Positions 40,523-48,987 of a DNA stretch of 64,000 nt are shown in pieces. The DNA is from Streptomyces sp. NBC_00425 (GTDB lineage: Bacteria; Actinomycetota; Actinomycetes; Streptomycetales; Streptomycetaceae). Every line of letters starts with the position of its first letter. Position 1 is the stretch's first letter. Position numbers and translations under genes: made by a program. The stretch covers positions 4,216,001 to 4,280,000 of the forward strand of contig NZ_CP107928.1 of the NCBI RefSeq assembly GCF_036030735.1, in the 5' to 3' direction. The notes under the pieces are model-generated. The model ran no database searches. It was not told the DNA's origin and worked only from the letters and a program-made list of their open reading frames with translations.

Positions 40523-41187
40523 CGGTCCTCCTCGGCCGGCTCCGCCGGTGACGCCGGGGGGCGTACCAGGCCGCTCTGCAGGGCCGCGGTCGAGGGACGC
40601 GACGGGGCCGGGCGGGCGGGGGACGTGGCGTAGCGCTCGTCGAGGGACTCGCGCGCGATCTTCTCCTGGAGTTTGAGGATGCCCTGGAGCAGGGCTTCGG
40701 GGCGCGGCGGGCAGCCCGGCACGTAGACGTCGACCGGGATGATCTGGTCGACGCCCTTGGTCACCGAGTACGAGTCCCAGTAGGGGCCGCCGCAGTTGCT
40801 GCATGCGCCGAAGGAGATGACGTACTTCGGCTCGGGCATCTGCTCGTAGAGGCGCTTCACGGCCGGGGCCATCTTGTCCGTGACCGTGCCGGAGACGATC
40901 ATCAGGTCGGCCTGCCGCGGACCCGGCGCGAAGGGGATGACGCCGAGGCGGATGAAGTCGTGGCGGGCCATCGAGGCGGCGATGAACTCGATCGCGCAGC
41001 AGGCGAGGCCGAAGTTGAAGACCCAGAGCGAGTAGCGGCGGCCCCAGTTCAGGATCACCTTCATCGGCTCGGGGGCGAGTCGGGCCAGCGTGCCGAGCCG
41101 CTTCGGCTCGGGCAGCAGAACAGGCTCCGAAGCCGCCTGTTCCAAAGTGGCCGGCCGCGGCGTGTTCGATTCCGGCGTCACGCCCAT
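40519..41187 (-). CDS. nuoB: NADH-quinone oxidoreductase subunit B-like, N2 cluster protein
   Basis: 222 residues from the ATG at 41187, overlapping nuoA by 10 bases. Ligands of the terminal [4Fe-4S] cluster N2 are Cys63 and Cys64 in [10 protein letters not shown], Cys129 in [12 protein letters not shown] and Cys159 in [11 protein letters not shown]. An extra cysteine, Cys132, stands in the N2 loop, a position where many NuoB have Ser or Gly. The N-terminal 35 residues and the last 35 are not part of the core. It is the last electron carrier before quinone in complex I. Confidence 0.95.
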   Translation of the reverse strand: MGVTPESNTPRPATLEQAASEPVLLPEPKRLGTLARLAPEPMKVILNWGRRYSLWVFNFGLACCAIEFIAASMARHDFIRLGVIPFAPGPRQADLMIVSGTVTDKMAPAVKRLYEQMPEPKYVISFGACSNCGGPYWDSYSVTKGVDQIIPVDVYVPGCPPRPEALLQGILKLQEKIARESLDERYATSPARPAPSRPSTAALQSGLVRPPASPAEPAEEDR

Positions 41188-41585
41188 GTCAGGACGCCCT
41201 TCTTGTATGCGTACAGCAGGCCCACGGTGAGGAAGCCGAGGAAGACGAACATCTCGACGAGCGTGGTCGTGCCGTAGCCGGGGGCGGCGAAGACCGTCGC
41301 CCAGGGAAAGAGGAAGATCGAGTCGACCGCGAAGATCACGTAGAGGAAGGCGTAGACGTAGTAGCGGACCTGGGTGTGGGCCCAGCCCTCGCCGACGGGG
41401 TCGACTCCGCACTCGTACGTCAGAAGCTTCTCCGGGGTGGGGACCACCGGGCGCAGCAGGCGTCCCGCGCCGAAGGCGACGGCGACGAAGAGCACGCCGA
41501 CGACGGCGAGCAGCCCGACGACGGAGTAGGACTGGAAGTAGTCGGCCGCATAGTCCGCCGCGACATCGACGGTCGGTTCCCGCAC
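41178..41585 (-). CDS. nuoA: NADH-quinone oxidoreductase subunit A-like
   Basis: 135 residues from the GTG at 41585, preceded by GAGGGG at 6 bases. Three membrane helices and the conserved loop [42 protein letters not shown] are present, the latter containing the mobile loop that touches the quinone site. It is the first gene of the ten-gene operon. A frame extension of 22 codons upstream lacks support. The predicted promoter lies 60-95 bases upstream, in the 200-bp gap shared with the divergent histidine kinase. Confidence 0.94.
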   Translation of the reverse strand: MREPTVDVAADYAADYFQSYSVVGLLAVVGVLFVAVAFGAGRLLRPVVPTPEKLLTYECGVDPVGEGWAHTQVRYYVYAFLYVIFAVDSIFLFPWATVFAAPGYGTTTLVEMFVFLGFLTVGLLYAYKKGVLTWA

Positions 41586-41654
41586 GTCCGTCCCCTCGCT
41601 CCCTGACCTCAGCCTCTTCGGCGGCAGGCCGGTTCGACGATCTGTACGCACGGG

Positions 41655-41682
41655 AGTCTAGGCCCTGATAAAGAGACGGTAA
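41655..41682 (-). promoter_or_regulatory. Predicted promoter of the nuoABCHIJKLMN operon
   Basis: TTACCG (41677-41682), a 16-base spacer and TAGACT (41655-41660) on the minus strand, with the -10 a good HrdB match. The start near 41648 gives a 5' leader of about 60 bases to nuoA. Confidence 0.5.
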
Positions 41683-41785
41683 GCAGCCCGTCACAGGTCG
41701 GGACGCGAGGCGGGGGTTTTCCCCCGGTAGCGGAAGGCAGCAGACCTCATGGCGCGGGGTCGGGCGGGGCGGCAGGCTGACCCCT

Positions 41786-43009
41786 ATGACCGCTTCCGCC
41801 AGCCGTTCCGCCGTCCCTCCGGGTTTCTTCGGACCACCGGGTTCGGAGCACGACGACGACCGTCCGCCTCCGGCCCGTCTCGCGTTCGATCCGCAGACGT
41901 GGCGGGAGATCGCGCATCTGCTGACCAATCTGCCGATGGCGTTGATCGGGTTCACCTATGTGATGACGGTGATCGTCACCGGGGCCGCGATGACCGTCAC
42001 GGTGGTGGGGTTCCCGCTGCTCGCGCTCGGGCTGGGCGGGGCGCGGCTGATGGGCCGGTTCGAACGGGCCCGGGCGCGCAAGCTGCTCGGGGTGCGGATC
42101 GACGAGCCGAGCCCGCTGCCGTTGCGCAGAGCGGGCGGCCTTCTGCAGCGGATGTGGCTGGCGCTGAAGGACCCGGTGGCGTGGCGCACGGTGCTGTACG
42201 ACCTGATCCGGCTGCCCTGGGGCGTTCTCACGTTCAGCGTGATGGTGCCCTCGCTGTTCGTGCTGTGGCCGGTGCTGCCGTTCCTGGCGCGCGGGCTCAC
42301 CAACGCGGACCGGGCGATGGTGCGGGGTCTGCTCTCCCCGTCCGACGAGCTGGAGCGGCGCATCGCGGAGCTGGAGTCCGACCGCGGGGTCGTGGTCGAC
42401 ACGGCGGCCGCCGATCTACGGCGCATCGAACGCGATCTGCACGACGGGGCGCAGGCCCGGCTGGTGAACCTGGCGATGGGGCTGGGCCTGGCCAAGGAGA
42501 AGCTGCTGGAGGGGCGGGCCGACGACGTCGTGGCGGCGATGGTGGAGGAGGCGCACGGCGAGGTGAAGCTCGCGCTGCAGGAGCTGCGGGATCTGGCGCG
42601 CGGCATCCACCCGGCCGTCCTGACCGACCGGGGGCTGGACGCGGCGCTGTCCTCGGTGGCCTCGCGCTGCACGGTCCCGGTGAAGGTGACCGCCGACCTG
42701 ACGAGCAGGCCGGCGCAGGCCATCGAGGGCATCGCCTACTTCACCGTCTCGGAGCTGCTGCAGAACGTCAGCAAGCACAGCGGGGCCCGGTCGGCCTCGG
42801 TCGAGGTGTGGCGGTCGGGCGACCGGCTGCTCATCCAGGTGTGGGACGACGGCCGGGGCGGCGCGCGGCTCGACGGCGGATCGGGGATGCAGGGGCTGGC
42901 GGAGCGGCTGGACGCGGTCGACGGGCTCTTCGTCGTGGAGTCGCCGGAGGGGGGTCCCACGACGGTGACCGCGGAGCTCCCCTGGCGGGACCGGGGCGGG
43001 AAGCCGTGA
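41786..43009 (+). CDS. NarL-class sensor histidine kinase, first of a tandem pair
   Basis: 407 residues. After a disordered Pro-rich N-terminus, membrane helices lie near 45-75 and 155-175. A DHp helix follows with the phosphorylated His219 in [14 protein letters not shown]. The dimerisation helix ends in [31 protein letters not shown]. The ATP-binding N box is [13 protein letters not shown], and the G box WDDGRGGA and [10 protein letters not shown] are intact. There is no obvious periplasmic sensor domain, so a membrane or intramembrane signal is likely. It is divergent from nuoA and followed 136 bases later by a paralogue that shares long identical DNA. The response regulator at 44918 is the probable partner. 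Confidence 0.93.
   Translation: MTASASRSAVPPGFFGPPGSEHDDDRPPPARLAFDPQTWREIAHLLTNLPMALIGFTYVMTVIVTGAAMTVTVVGFPLLALGLGGARLMGRFERARARKLLGVRIDEPSPLPLRRAGGLLQRMWLALKDPVAWRTVLYDLIRLPWGVLTFSVMVPSLFVLWPVLPFLARGLTNADRAMVRGLLSPSDELERRIAELESDRGVVVDTAAADLRRIERDLHDGAQARLVNLAMGLGLAKEKLLEGRADDVVAAMVEEAHGEVKLALQELRDLARGIHPAVLTDRGLDAALSSVASRCTVPVKVTADLTSRPAQAIEGIAYFTVSELLQNVSKHSGARSASVEVWRSGDRLLIQVWDDGRGGARLDGGSGMQGLAERLDAVDGLFVVESPEGGPTTVTAELPWRDRGGKP
42575..42688 (+). repeat. 114-bp segment identical to 44171-44284 (copy 1)
   Basis: The stretch from ctgcaggagctgcggg to cggtcccggtgaaggtg is the same base for base in the two kinase genes. It covers the DHp end and the loop before the ATPase domain. A further block of about 65 identical bases surrounds the N box. 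Third-position identity argues for recent duplication or gene conversion. Confidence 0.9.
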
Positions 43010-43144
43010 CCGTGCGGGGTAGGGAAAACCCCCCTTCCGAGAGGCCGACGGACTCCATGGTCCGCGTGGCGGCCGGCGAGGAGGCTGGGAGGTACGGATC
43101 GACAGCCGCGCGATGAGCAGGGCCGAGCAGAACGGACGACGCCG

Positions 43145-44602
43145 ATGGCCACCCAGTACAACCAGTACGGGCAGTACAACCAGTACGGGCAGTACGACCG
43201 GTACGGGCAGTACGACCGCTACGACGAGCACGCGGGGCGGGACGGGAACGGCCGTGACGTGCGCGGATACGGGCACGGAGGCGAGTCCGGGAGCGGGGCC
43301 GGGGAGCGTCGGCATCTGCTTCCGGCGGGGCTGCGGGAGCCGCTCACCGCGCGCCACTGGCGGGAGCTCGTGTACGTGCTGCTGAGCCTGCCGATCAGCA
43401 TCGTGCTGTTCACGTTCGCGGTGACGATGCTGTCGCTCGGGGCGGGACTGCTGGTGACGTTCCTCGGCATCCCGGTGCTGGCGGCGGGCCTGACGGCGTG
43501 CCGGGGCTTCGGTGCGCTGGAGCGGGCCCGGGCGCGTGGGCTGCTCGGTCTGGAGGTGGCCGCCCCCGAGCCGCTGCGGCCGCGCGGAAGCGGTGCGATG
43601 GCCTGGATGGCGGCTGTCCTCAAGAGCGGCACGTCCTGGCGGAACGCCCTGTACGCGGTGCTGCACCTGCCGTGGGCGGTGTTCTCGTTCGGTGTCACCG
43701 TGGCGGTCTGGTCGGCCGGCTGGGGCATGCTGACGTATCCGCTGTGGTTCTGGGTATTCCCGATGTACGCAGGTCAGGGCGGCATCCAGCTGTACGGCGA
43801 CGAACACCACAGCGTCTACCTCGACAACCCGTTCGAGATCGCCGTGACGGCGCTGGTGGGTCTGCTCATCACGCTGGCCACGCCGTGGATCGTGCGGGCG
43901 CTGACGACGGTGGACCGGCTGCTGGTGCACGGGCTGCTGGGGCCGTCGTCGCTGGGTGCGCGGGTGGTGGAGCTGGAGTCCGACCGCGGGGTCGTGGTGG
44001 ACACCGCGGCGGCCGATCTGCGGCGCATCGAACGTGATCTGCACGACGGGGCGCAGGCCCGGCTGGTGGCGCTGGCGATGGATCTCGGGATGGCGAAGGA
44101 GAAGCTGCGGGACGACCCGCAGACGGCGGCGCGGATGGTCGGCGAGGCGCACGGCGAGGTGAAGACGGCTCTGCAGGAGCTGCGGGATCTGGCGCGCGGC
44201 ATCCACCCGGCCGTCCTGACCGACCGGGGGCTGGACGCGGCGCTGTCCTCGGTGGCCTCGCGCTGCACGGTCCCGGTGAAGGTGGACGTGGACCTGTCCG
44301 AACGGCCGGCCGCGGCGATCGAGGGCATCGCCTACTTCACCGTCTCGGAGCTGCTGCAGAACGTCAGCAAGCACAGCGGGGCGCGATCGGCCTCGGTCGA
44401 CGTGTGGCGGACGGAGAACCGGCTGATGCTGCAGGTGGCGGACGACGGGGTGGGCGGAGCGGACGCCTCCGGCGGAGGGTCGGGACTGGCCGGGCTCGCC
44501 GGACGGCTGGACTCGGTGGACGGGATCCTCGTCGTGGACTCACCGGCGGGCGGCCCTACCCGGATCACCGCGGAACTGCCCTGGCGGGGCGGTCGGATCT
44601 GA
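43145..44602 (+). CDS. NarL-class sensor histidine kinase with Tyr/Gln/Gly-rich N-terminus, second of the pair
   Basis: 485 residues. The first 26 are NQYGQY/DRYGQY repeats and resemble a low-complexity prion-like tail, followed by a Gly-rich linker. Membrane segments lie near 77-110 and 180-205, then 230-255. His300 in [14 protein letters not shown] is the phosphoacceptor. The N box [13 protein letters not shown] and G boxes (DDGVGGAD, SGLAGLAGRLD) are present. The kinase core is almost the same as in the preceding gene, including 114 identical bases. The two kinases may form heterodimers or see different signals for one regulator. Confidence 0.93.
   Translation: MATQYNQYGQYNQYGQYDRYGQYDRYDEHAGRDGNGRDVRGYGHGGESGSGAGERRHLLPAGLREPLTARHWRELVYVLLSLPISIVLFTFAVTMLSLGAGLLVTFLGIPVLAAGLTACRGFGALERARARGLLGLEVAAPEPLRPRGSGAMAWMAAVLKSGTSWRNALYAVLHLPWAVFSFGVTVAVWSAGWGMLTYPLWFWVFPMYAGQGGIQLYGDEHHSVYLDNPFEIAVTALVGLLITLATPWIVRALTTVDRLLVHGLLGPSSLGARVVELESDRGVVVDTAAADLRRIERDLHDGAQARLVALAMDLGMAKEKLRDDPQTAARMVGEAHGEVKTALQELRDLARGIHPAVLTDRGLDAALSSVASRCTVPVKVDVDLSERPAAAIEGIAYFTVSELLQNVSKHSGARSASVDVWRTENRLMLQVADDGVGGADASGGGSGLAGLAGRLDSVDGILVVDSPAGGPTRITAELPWRGGRI
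44171..44284 (+). repeat. 114-bp segment identical to 42575-42688 (copy 2)
   Basis: Second copy of the same 114-base block, in the downstream histidine kinase gene. The flanking bases differ (t at 44170 against g at 42574, and ga against ac after the block), so the edges are well defined. Confidence 0.9.
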
Positions 44603-44917
44603 GACCGCCGGCCCACGGCCCTCCTCTCCCCCGGACTCCCGTCACCCCGCTCCCGGCCCCCTCCTCCCGGCTCCCGGCTCCCGCCCCTCCTCCCGTCGTC
44701 CGGCTCCGGCCTCCCCTCCTCCCCGTCACCGGGCTCCCGGTCCTCCTCCTCTCGTCGCCTCGGTCGGCGGCCGAAAGGCGGTGGGCCGGGGCCGTTTTCA
44801 CGTCGTCCTCCAGCCGGGCCCGACTCTCGCCGGGTAGAGACGAGCCTGTTGCTGAAATGCTTGACTGGTTCGACCGACGGGTGGACGGCTGGGGGGCCGA
44901 GGATCGTGGAGGACAGG
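44603..44917. other. Gap before the response regulator, with a homopyrimidine-rich tract
   Basis: About 315 bases. 44620-44760 is strongly C/T-biased on the plus strand (runs such as ctcctctcccccgg and cctcctcccggctcccgg). No gene or clear terminator hairpin was found. The tract could form a triplex or act as a rho-utilisation-like region. Confidence 0.5.
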
Positions 44918-45577
44918 GTGCGGGTGGTCATCGCCGAGGATTCGGTGCTGTTGCGGGAGGGACTGACCCGGTTGCTCACCGACCGGGGACATGACGTGGT
45001 CGCGGGGGTCGGGGACGCCGAAGCCCTGGTCAAGACGATCACCGAGCTGGACGACGAGGGCGCGCTGCCCGACGTCGTCGTCGCGGACGTGCGGATGCCG
45101 CCGACCCACACGGACGAGGGAGTGCGGGCCGCCGTCCAACTGCGCAAGGCGCACCCCGGACTCGGCGTGCTGGTGCTGTCACAGTACGTGGAGGAGAGGT
45201 ACGCCACCGAACTGCTGGCCGGTTCCAGTCGCGGGGTCGGATATCTCCTCAAGGACCGCGTGGCCGAGGTGCGGGAGTTCGTGGACGCCGTGGTGCGGGT
45301 CGCCCAGGGCGGCACCGCGCTGGACCCGGAGGTCGTGGCGCAACTGCTCGGGCGGAGCCGGAAGCAGGACGTGCTGGCCGGACTCACCCCTCGGGAGCGG
45401 GAGGTCCTCGGGCTGATGGCCGAGGGCCGGACGAACTCGGCGGTCGCCCGGCAGCTGGTCGTCAGCGACGGAGCCGTCGAGAAGCATGTCAGCAATATCT
45501 TCCTGAAGCTCGGGCTGTCTCCGAGTGACGGAGATCACCGCCGCGTACTGGCAGTTCTCACCTACCTGAATTCATAA
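44918..45577 (+). CDS. LuxR/NarL-family response regulator
   Basis: 219 residues from the GTG at 44918, chosen because GGAGG stands 5 bases upstream. Alternative starts at 44849 or 44906 add residues not typical of the family. The receiver domain has the acidic pair Glu7-Asp8, phosphoacceptor Asp57 in [10 protein letters not shown] and Lys112 in GYLLKDRV. The C-terminal helix-turn-helix is [40 protein letters not shown]. Location downstream of two NarL-class kinases makes it their likely partner. A gap of 315 bases separates it from the second kinase, so its own promoter is probable. Confidence 0.94.
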   Translation: MRVVIAEDSVLLREGLTRLLTDRGHDVVAGVGDAEALVKTITELDDEGALPDVVVADVRMPPTHTDEGVRAAVQLRKAHPGLGVLVLSQYVEERYATELLAGSSRGVGYLLKDRVAEVREFVDAVVRVAQGGTALDPEVVAQLLGRSRKQDVLAGLTPREREVLGLMAEGRTNSAVARQLVVSDGAVEKHVSNIFLKLGLSPSDGDHRRVLAVLTYLNS

Positions 45578-45859
45578 ACAGATGGCACTGTGCCGTGCGT
45601 CGGGTGAGGAAAGCAGAGGGGGGAACTCGGAGGAAGCGGTGGAGAAACACCACAGAACCGCGGCGGGATTCCGGAGCGTCTAACGGAGTTGCGCCGGGGG
45701 GCGGGAAATCATGGTTAGCGGGGGTGCCGGGCCGTCTCGGGACAGTGACCGTCATACGAATGGCCGAAGGAAGGCGACCCTTACAGACGTAGGGTTGATC
45801 CGCGGAGGGCCTTCGGGAAGAGCGCTCCGGGACAGCCGCCTCGAGGGAGGTCCAGTTCA

Positions 45860-47803
45860 GTGACCAGTCAGGTCAGCCCAGCAGAACAGGCCGACGGAAC
45901 CGACGGAGCGGATGCGACCGTCGTGGGAGAGCAGCGCACACCCGGGGGGACGAAGGACGTCCGCCGCCTCGACCGGGTGATCATCAGGTTCGCGGGGGAC
46001 TCCGGCGACGGCATGCAGTTGACCGGTGATCGTTTCACTTCGGAGACGGCGTCCTTCGGCAACGACCTGTCGACACTGCCGAACTTCCCGGCCGAGATCC
46101 GCGCGCCTGCGGGAACGCTGCCCGGGGTGTCGTCGTTCCAGCTGCATTTCGCCGATCACGACATCCTCACTCCGGGCGACGCGCCGAATGTTCTGGTGGC
46201 CATGAACCCGGCGGCGCTGAAGGCGAACATCGCCGATGTGCCGCGCGGCGCCCAGATCATCGTCAACACGGATGAGTTCACCAAACGCGCCATGCAGAAA
46301 GTCGGGTACGCGGCCTCGCCGCTGGAGGACGGCTCCCTCGACGGATATCAGCTCCATCCGGTCCCGTTGACCACTCTGACCGTCGAGGCTCTCAAGGAAT
46401 TCGACCTCACCCGTAAAGAGGCCGAGCGCAGCAAGAACATGTTCGCGCTCGGTCTCTTGTCGTGGATGTACCACCGGCCCACCGAGGGCACCGAGAAGTT
46501 CCTGAGGTCGAAGTTCGCGAAGAAGCCCGACATCGCGGCCGCCAACATCGCCGCGTTCCGGGCGGGCTGGAACTTCGGGGAGACGACCGAGGACTTCGCG
46601 GTGTCCTACGAGGTCGCGCCGGCCGCGCAGGCCTTCCCGGCCGGCGTCTACCGCAACATCTCCGGCAACCTGGCCCTGTCCTACGGCCTGATCGCCGCCT
46701 CCCGGCAGGCGGATCTGCCGTTGTTCCTGGGCTCGTATCCGATCACGCCGGCCTCGGACATCCTGCACGAGCTGTCGAAGCACAAGAACTTCGGCGTGCG
46801 CACCTTCCAGGCCGAGGACGAGATCGCCGGGATCGGCGCGGCGCTGGGCGCGGCCTTCGGCGGCAGCCTGGCCGTCACCACGACGTCCGGTCCGGGCGTG
46901 GCCCTCAAGTCGGAGACGATCGGCCTCGCCGTGTCGCTGGAGCTGCCGCTGCTCGTGATCGACATCCAGCGCGGCGGGCCGTCGACGGGGTTGCCGACCA
47001 AGACCGAGCAGGCGGACCTGCTCCAGGCGATGTACGGGCGCAACGGCGAGGCCCCGGTGCCGATCGTGGCCCCGCGCACCCCCGCCGACTGCTTCGACGC
47101 CGCACTGGACGCCGCCCGTATCGCCCTCACCTACCGCACCCCGGTGTTCCTGCTCTCCGACGGCTATCTGGCCAACGGCTCGGAGCCGTGGCGCGTCCCG
47201 TCACCGGACGAACTGCCTGATCTGCGGGTGCAGTTCGCGCAGGGCCCCAACCACACCCTGGCCGACGGCACCGAGGTGTTCTGGCCCTACAAGCGCGATC
47301 CGCACACCCTGGCGCGCCCCTGGGCGATCCCCGGCACGCCGGGACTGGAGCACCGCATCGGCGGGATCGAGAAGCAGGACGGCACGGGCAACATCTCCTA
47401 CGACCCGGCCAACCACGACTTCATGGTCCGCACCCGCCAGGCCAAGATCGACGGCATCGACGTCCCGGACCTCGAGGTCGACGACCCGCACGCCGCCCGG
47501 ACCCTGGTACTGGGCTGGGGCTCCACCTACGGCCCGATCACCGCGGCGGTACGGCGGCTGCGCGCCGCCGGGACGCCGATCGCGCAGGCCCATCTGCGCC
47601 ACCTGAATCCCTTCCCGCGCAACCTCGCAGCGGTGCTGAAGGGGTACGACAAGGTGATCGTCCCCGAGATGAACCTCGGCCAGCTCGCCACCCTCATCCG
47701 CGCCCGCTATCTCGTCGACGCCCACTCCTACAACCAGGTCAACGGCATGCCGTTCAAAGCCGAGCAGCTCGCCGCGGCGCTCAAGGAGGCCATCGATGAC
47801 TGA
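45860..47803 (+). CDS. korA: 2-oxoacid:ferredoxin oxidoreductase, gamma-alpha subunit
   Basis: 647-residue fusion of the gamma (acyl-CoA-binding) and alpha (pyrimidine-binding) parts. It starts with GTG at 45860, with GGGAGG upstream. The gamma domain (about 40-190) has IRFAGDSGDGMQLTGDRFT and PNFPAEIRAPAGTLPGVSSF. The alpha domain from about 270 has the substrate motif GSYPITPASDI near 292-302, the AEDEIAGIGAALGAAFGG segment and RGGPSTGLPTKTEQADLL. With KorB it oxidises 2-oxoglutarate (or another 2-oxoacid) to acyl-CoA and CO2 while reducing ferredoxin. The korA stop overlaps the korB start by 8 bases, so the subunits are made together. Confidence 0.93.
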   Translation: MTSQVSPAEQADGTDGADATVVGEQRTPGGTKDVRRLDRVIIRFAGDSGDGMQLTGDRFTSETASFGNDLSTLPNFPAEIRAPAGTLPGVSSFQLHFADHDILTPGDAPNVLVAMNPAALKANIADVPRGAQIIVNTDEFTKRAMQKVGYAASPLEDGSLDGYQLHPVPLTTLTVEALKEFDLTRKEAERSKNMFALGLLSWMYHRPTEGTEKFLRSKFAKKPDIAAANIAAFRAGWNFGETTEDFAVSYEVAPAAQAFPAGVYRNISGNLALSYGLIAASRQADLPLFLGSYPITPASDILHELSKHKNFGVRTFQAEDEIAGIGAALGAAFGGSLAVTTTSGPGVALKSETIGLAVSLELPLLVIDIQRGGPSTGLPTKTEQADLLQAMYGRNGEAPVPIVAPRTPADCFDAALDAARIALTYRTPVFLLSDGYLANGSEPWRVPSPDELPDLRVQFAQGPNHTLADGTEVFWPYKRDPHTLARPWAIPGTPGLEHRIGGIEKQDGTGNISYDPANHDFMVRTRQAKIDGIDVPDLEVDDPHAARTLVLGWGSTYGPITAAVRRLRAAGTPIAQAHLRHLNPFPRNLAAVLKGYDKVIVPEMNLGQLATLIRARYLVDAHSYNQVNGMPFKAEQLAAALKEAIDD

Positions 47804-48878
47804 GACGTCGACACACCGCCCCGGCGGCACGACCGAGGCGCTCGCCCTCGTGCCCAAGGCCGAGGCCCGGCAGTCCATGAAGGACTTCAAGTCGGACCAG
47901 GAGGTGCGCTGGTGCCCGGGCTGCGGCGACTACGCGATCCTCGCCGCCGTGCAGGGCTTCATGCCCGAACTCGGCCTGGCCAAGGAGAACATCGTCTTCG
48001 TCTCCGGGATCGGCTGCTCCTCGCGCTTCCCGTACTACATGAACACCTACGGCATGCACTCCATCCACGGCCGCGCCCCCGCCATCGCCACCGGCCTGGC
48101 CTCCTCGCGCCGCGACCTGTCCGTCTGGGTCGTCACCGGCGACGGCGACGCCCTCTCCATCGGCGGCAACCACCTCATCCACGCCCTGCGCCGCAACGTC
48201 AACCTCAAGATCCTGCTCTTCAACAACCGGATCTACGGCCTCACCAAGGGCCAGTACTCCCCCACATCGGAAGTCGGCAAGATCACCAAGTCGACCCCCA
48301 TGGGCTCCCTCGACTCGCCCTTCAACCCGGTGTCCCTCGCCATCGGAGCGGAGGCCTCCTTCGTCGCCCGCACCGTCGACTCCGACCGCAAGCACCTCAC
48401 CGACGTGCTGCGCCAGGCGGCCGCCCACCCCGGCACCGCGCTGGTCGAGATCTACCAGAACTGCAACATCTTCAACGACGGGGCGTTCGACGCCCTGAAG
48501 GACCGTGAGACCGCCGAGGACGCGGTGATCCGGCTGGAGCACGGACAGCCCATCCGGTTCGGGACGGGTCTGGCCAAGGGAGTCGTCCGCGACCCGGCGA
48601 CCGGCGATCTGAAGGTGGTGGCGGTGACGCCGGAGAACGAGGGCGACGTCCTGGTCCACGACGCGCACGCCACGTCCCCGACCACGGCCTTCGCCCTCTC
48701 CCGTCTCGCGGACCCCGACACCCTCCACCACACGCCCATCGGCGTGCTGCGCTCGGTGGAACGGCCCGTCTACGACACGCAGATGGCGGACCAGCTCGAC
48801 GACGCCGTCGAACAACACGGCAAGGGCGACCTCGCCGCGCTGCTGGCGGGCGGCGACACCTGGACCGTCGCCGGCTGA
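47796..48878 (+). CDS. korB: 2-oxoacid:ferredoxin oxidoreductase, beta subunit
   Basis: 360 residues with thiamine pyrophosphate and one [4Fe-4S] cluster. Cys40, Cys43, Cys74 and Cys223 match the cluster ligands (RWCPGCGDYAIL, GIGCSSRFPYY, YQNCNIFND). The TPP motif is GDGDALSIGGNH with LLFNNRIYGLTKGQ. It is 2-oxoglutarate-type rather than pyruvate-type by resemblance to known Kor proteins, as judged from the short beta subunit and the fused alpha. No ferredoxin gene was seen next to it. The nearest iron-sulfur proteins are NuoI and NuoB at 37447-41187. Confidence 0.93.
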   Translation: MTETSTHRPGGTTEALALVPKAEARQSMKDFKSDQEVRWCPGCGDYAILAAVQGFMPELGLAKENIVFVSGIGCSSRFPYYMNTYGMHSIHGRAPAIATGLASSRRDLSVWVVTGDGDALSIGGNHLIHALRRNVNLKILLFNNRIYGLTKGQYSPTSEVGKITKSTPMGSLDSPFNPVSLAIGAEASFVARTVDSDRKHLTDVLRQAAAHPGTALVEIYQNCNIFNDGAFDALKDRETAEDAVIRLEHGQPIRFGTGLAKGVVRDPATGDLKVVAVTPENEGDVLVHDAHATSPTTAFALSRLADPDTLHHTPIGVLRSVERPVYDTQMADQLDDAVEQHGKGDLAALLAGGDTWTVAG

Positions 48879-48932
48879 GGCGTACGCCGCGCTCGGACGC
48901 GGTGAGCGGCCGGCGGAGCGTGCGGAAGCGAC

Positions 48933-48968
48933 GCGTGCGGGGCGATCGGCGCGTGCGGGGCGATCGGC
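48933..48968. repeat. 18-bp tandem duplication after korB
   Basis: Two exact copies of gcgtgcggggcgatcggc at 48933-48950 and 48951-48968, in the 109-bp gap between korB and hxlR. A third, longer partial repeat (cggacgcggtgagcgg) flanks it at both sides. Confidence 0.85.
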
Positions 48969-48987
48969 GCGCGGACGCGGTGAGCGG

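Noticed and set aside
48933..48968. Possible attachment site or mobile-element boundary
   Set aside because: Two copies of an 18-bp unit only, no integrase or tRNA boundary nearby, and no change in gene content across it.
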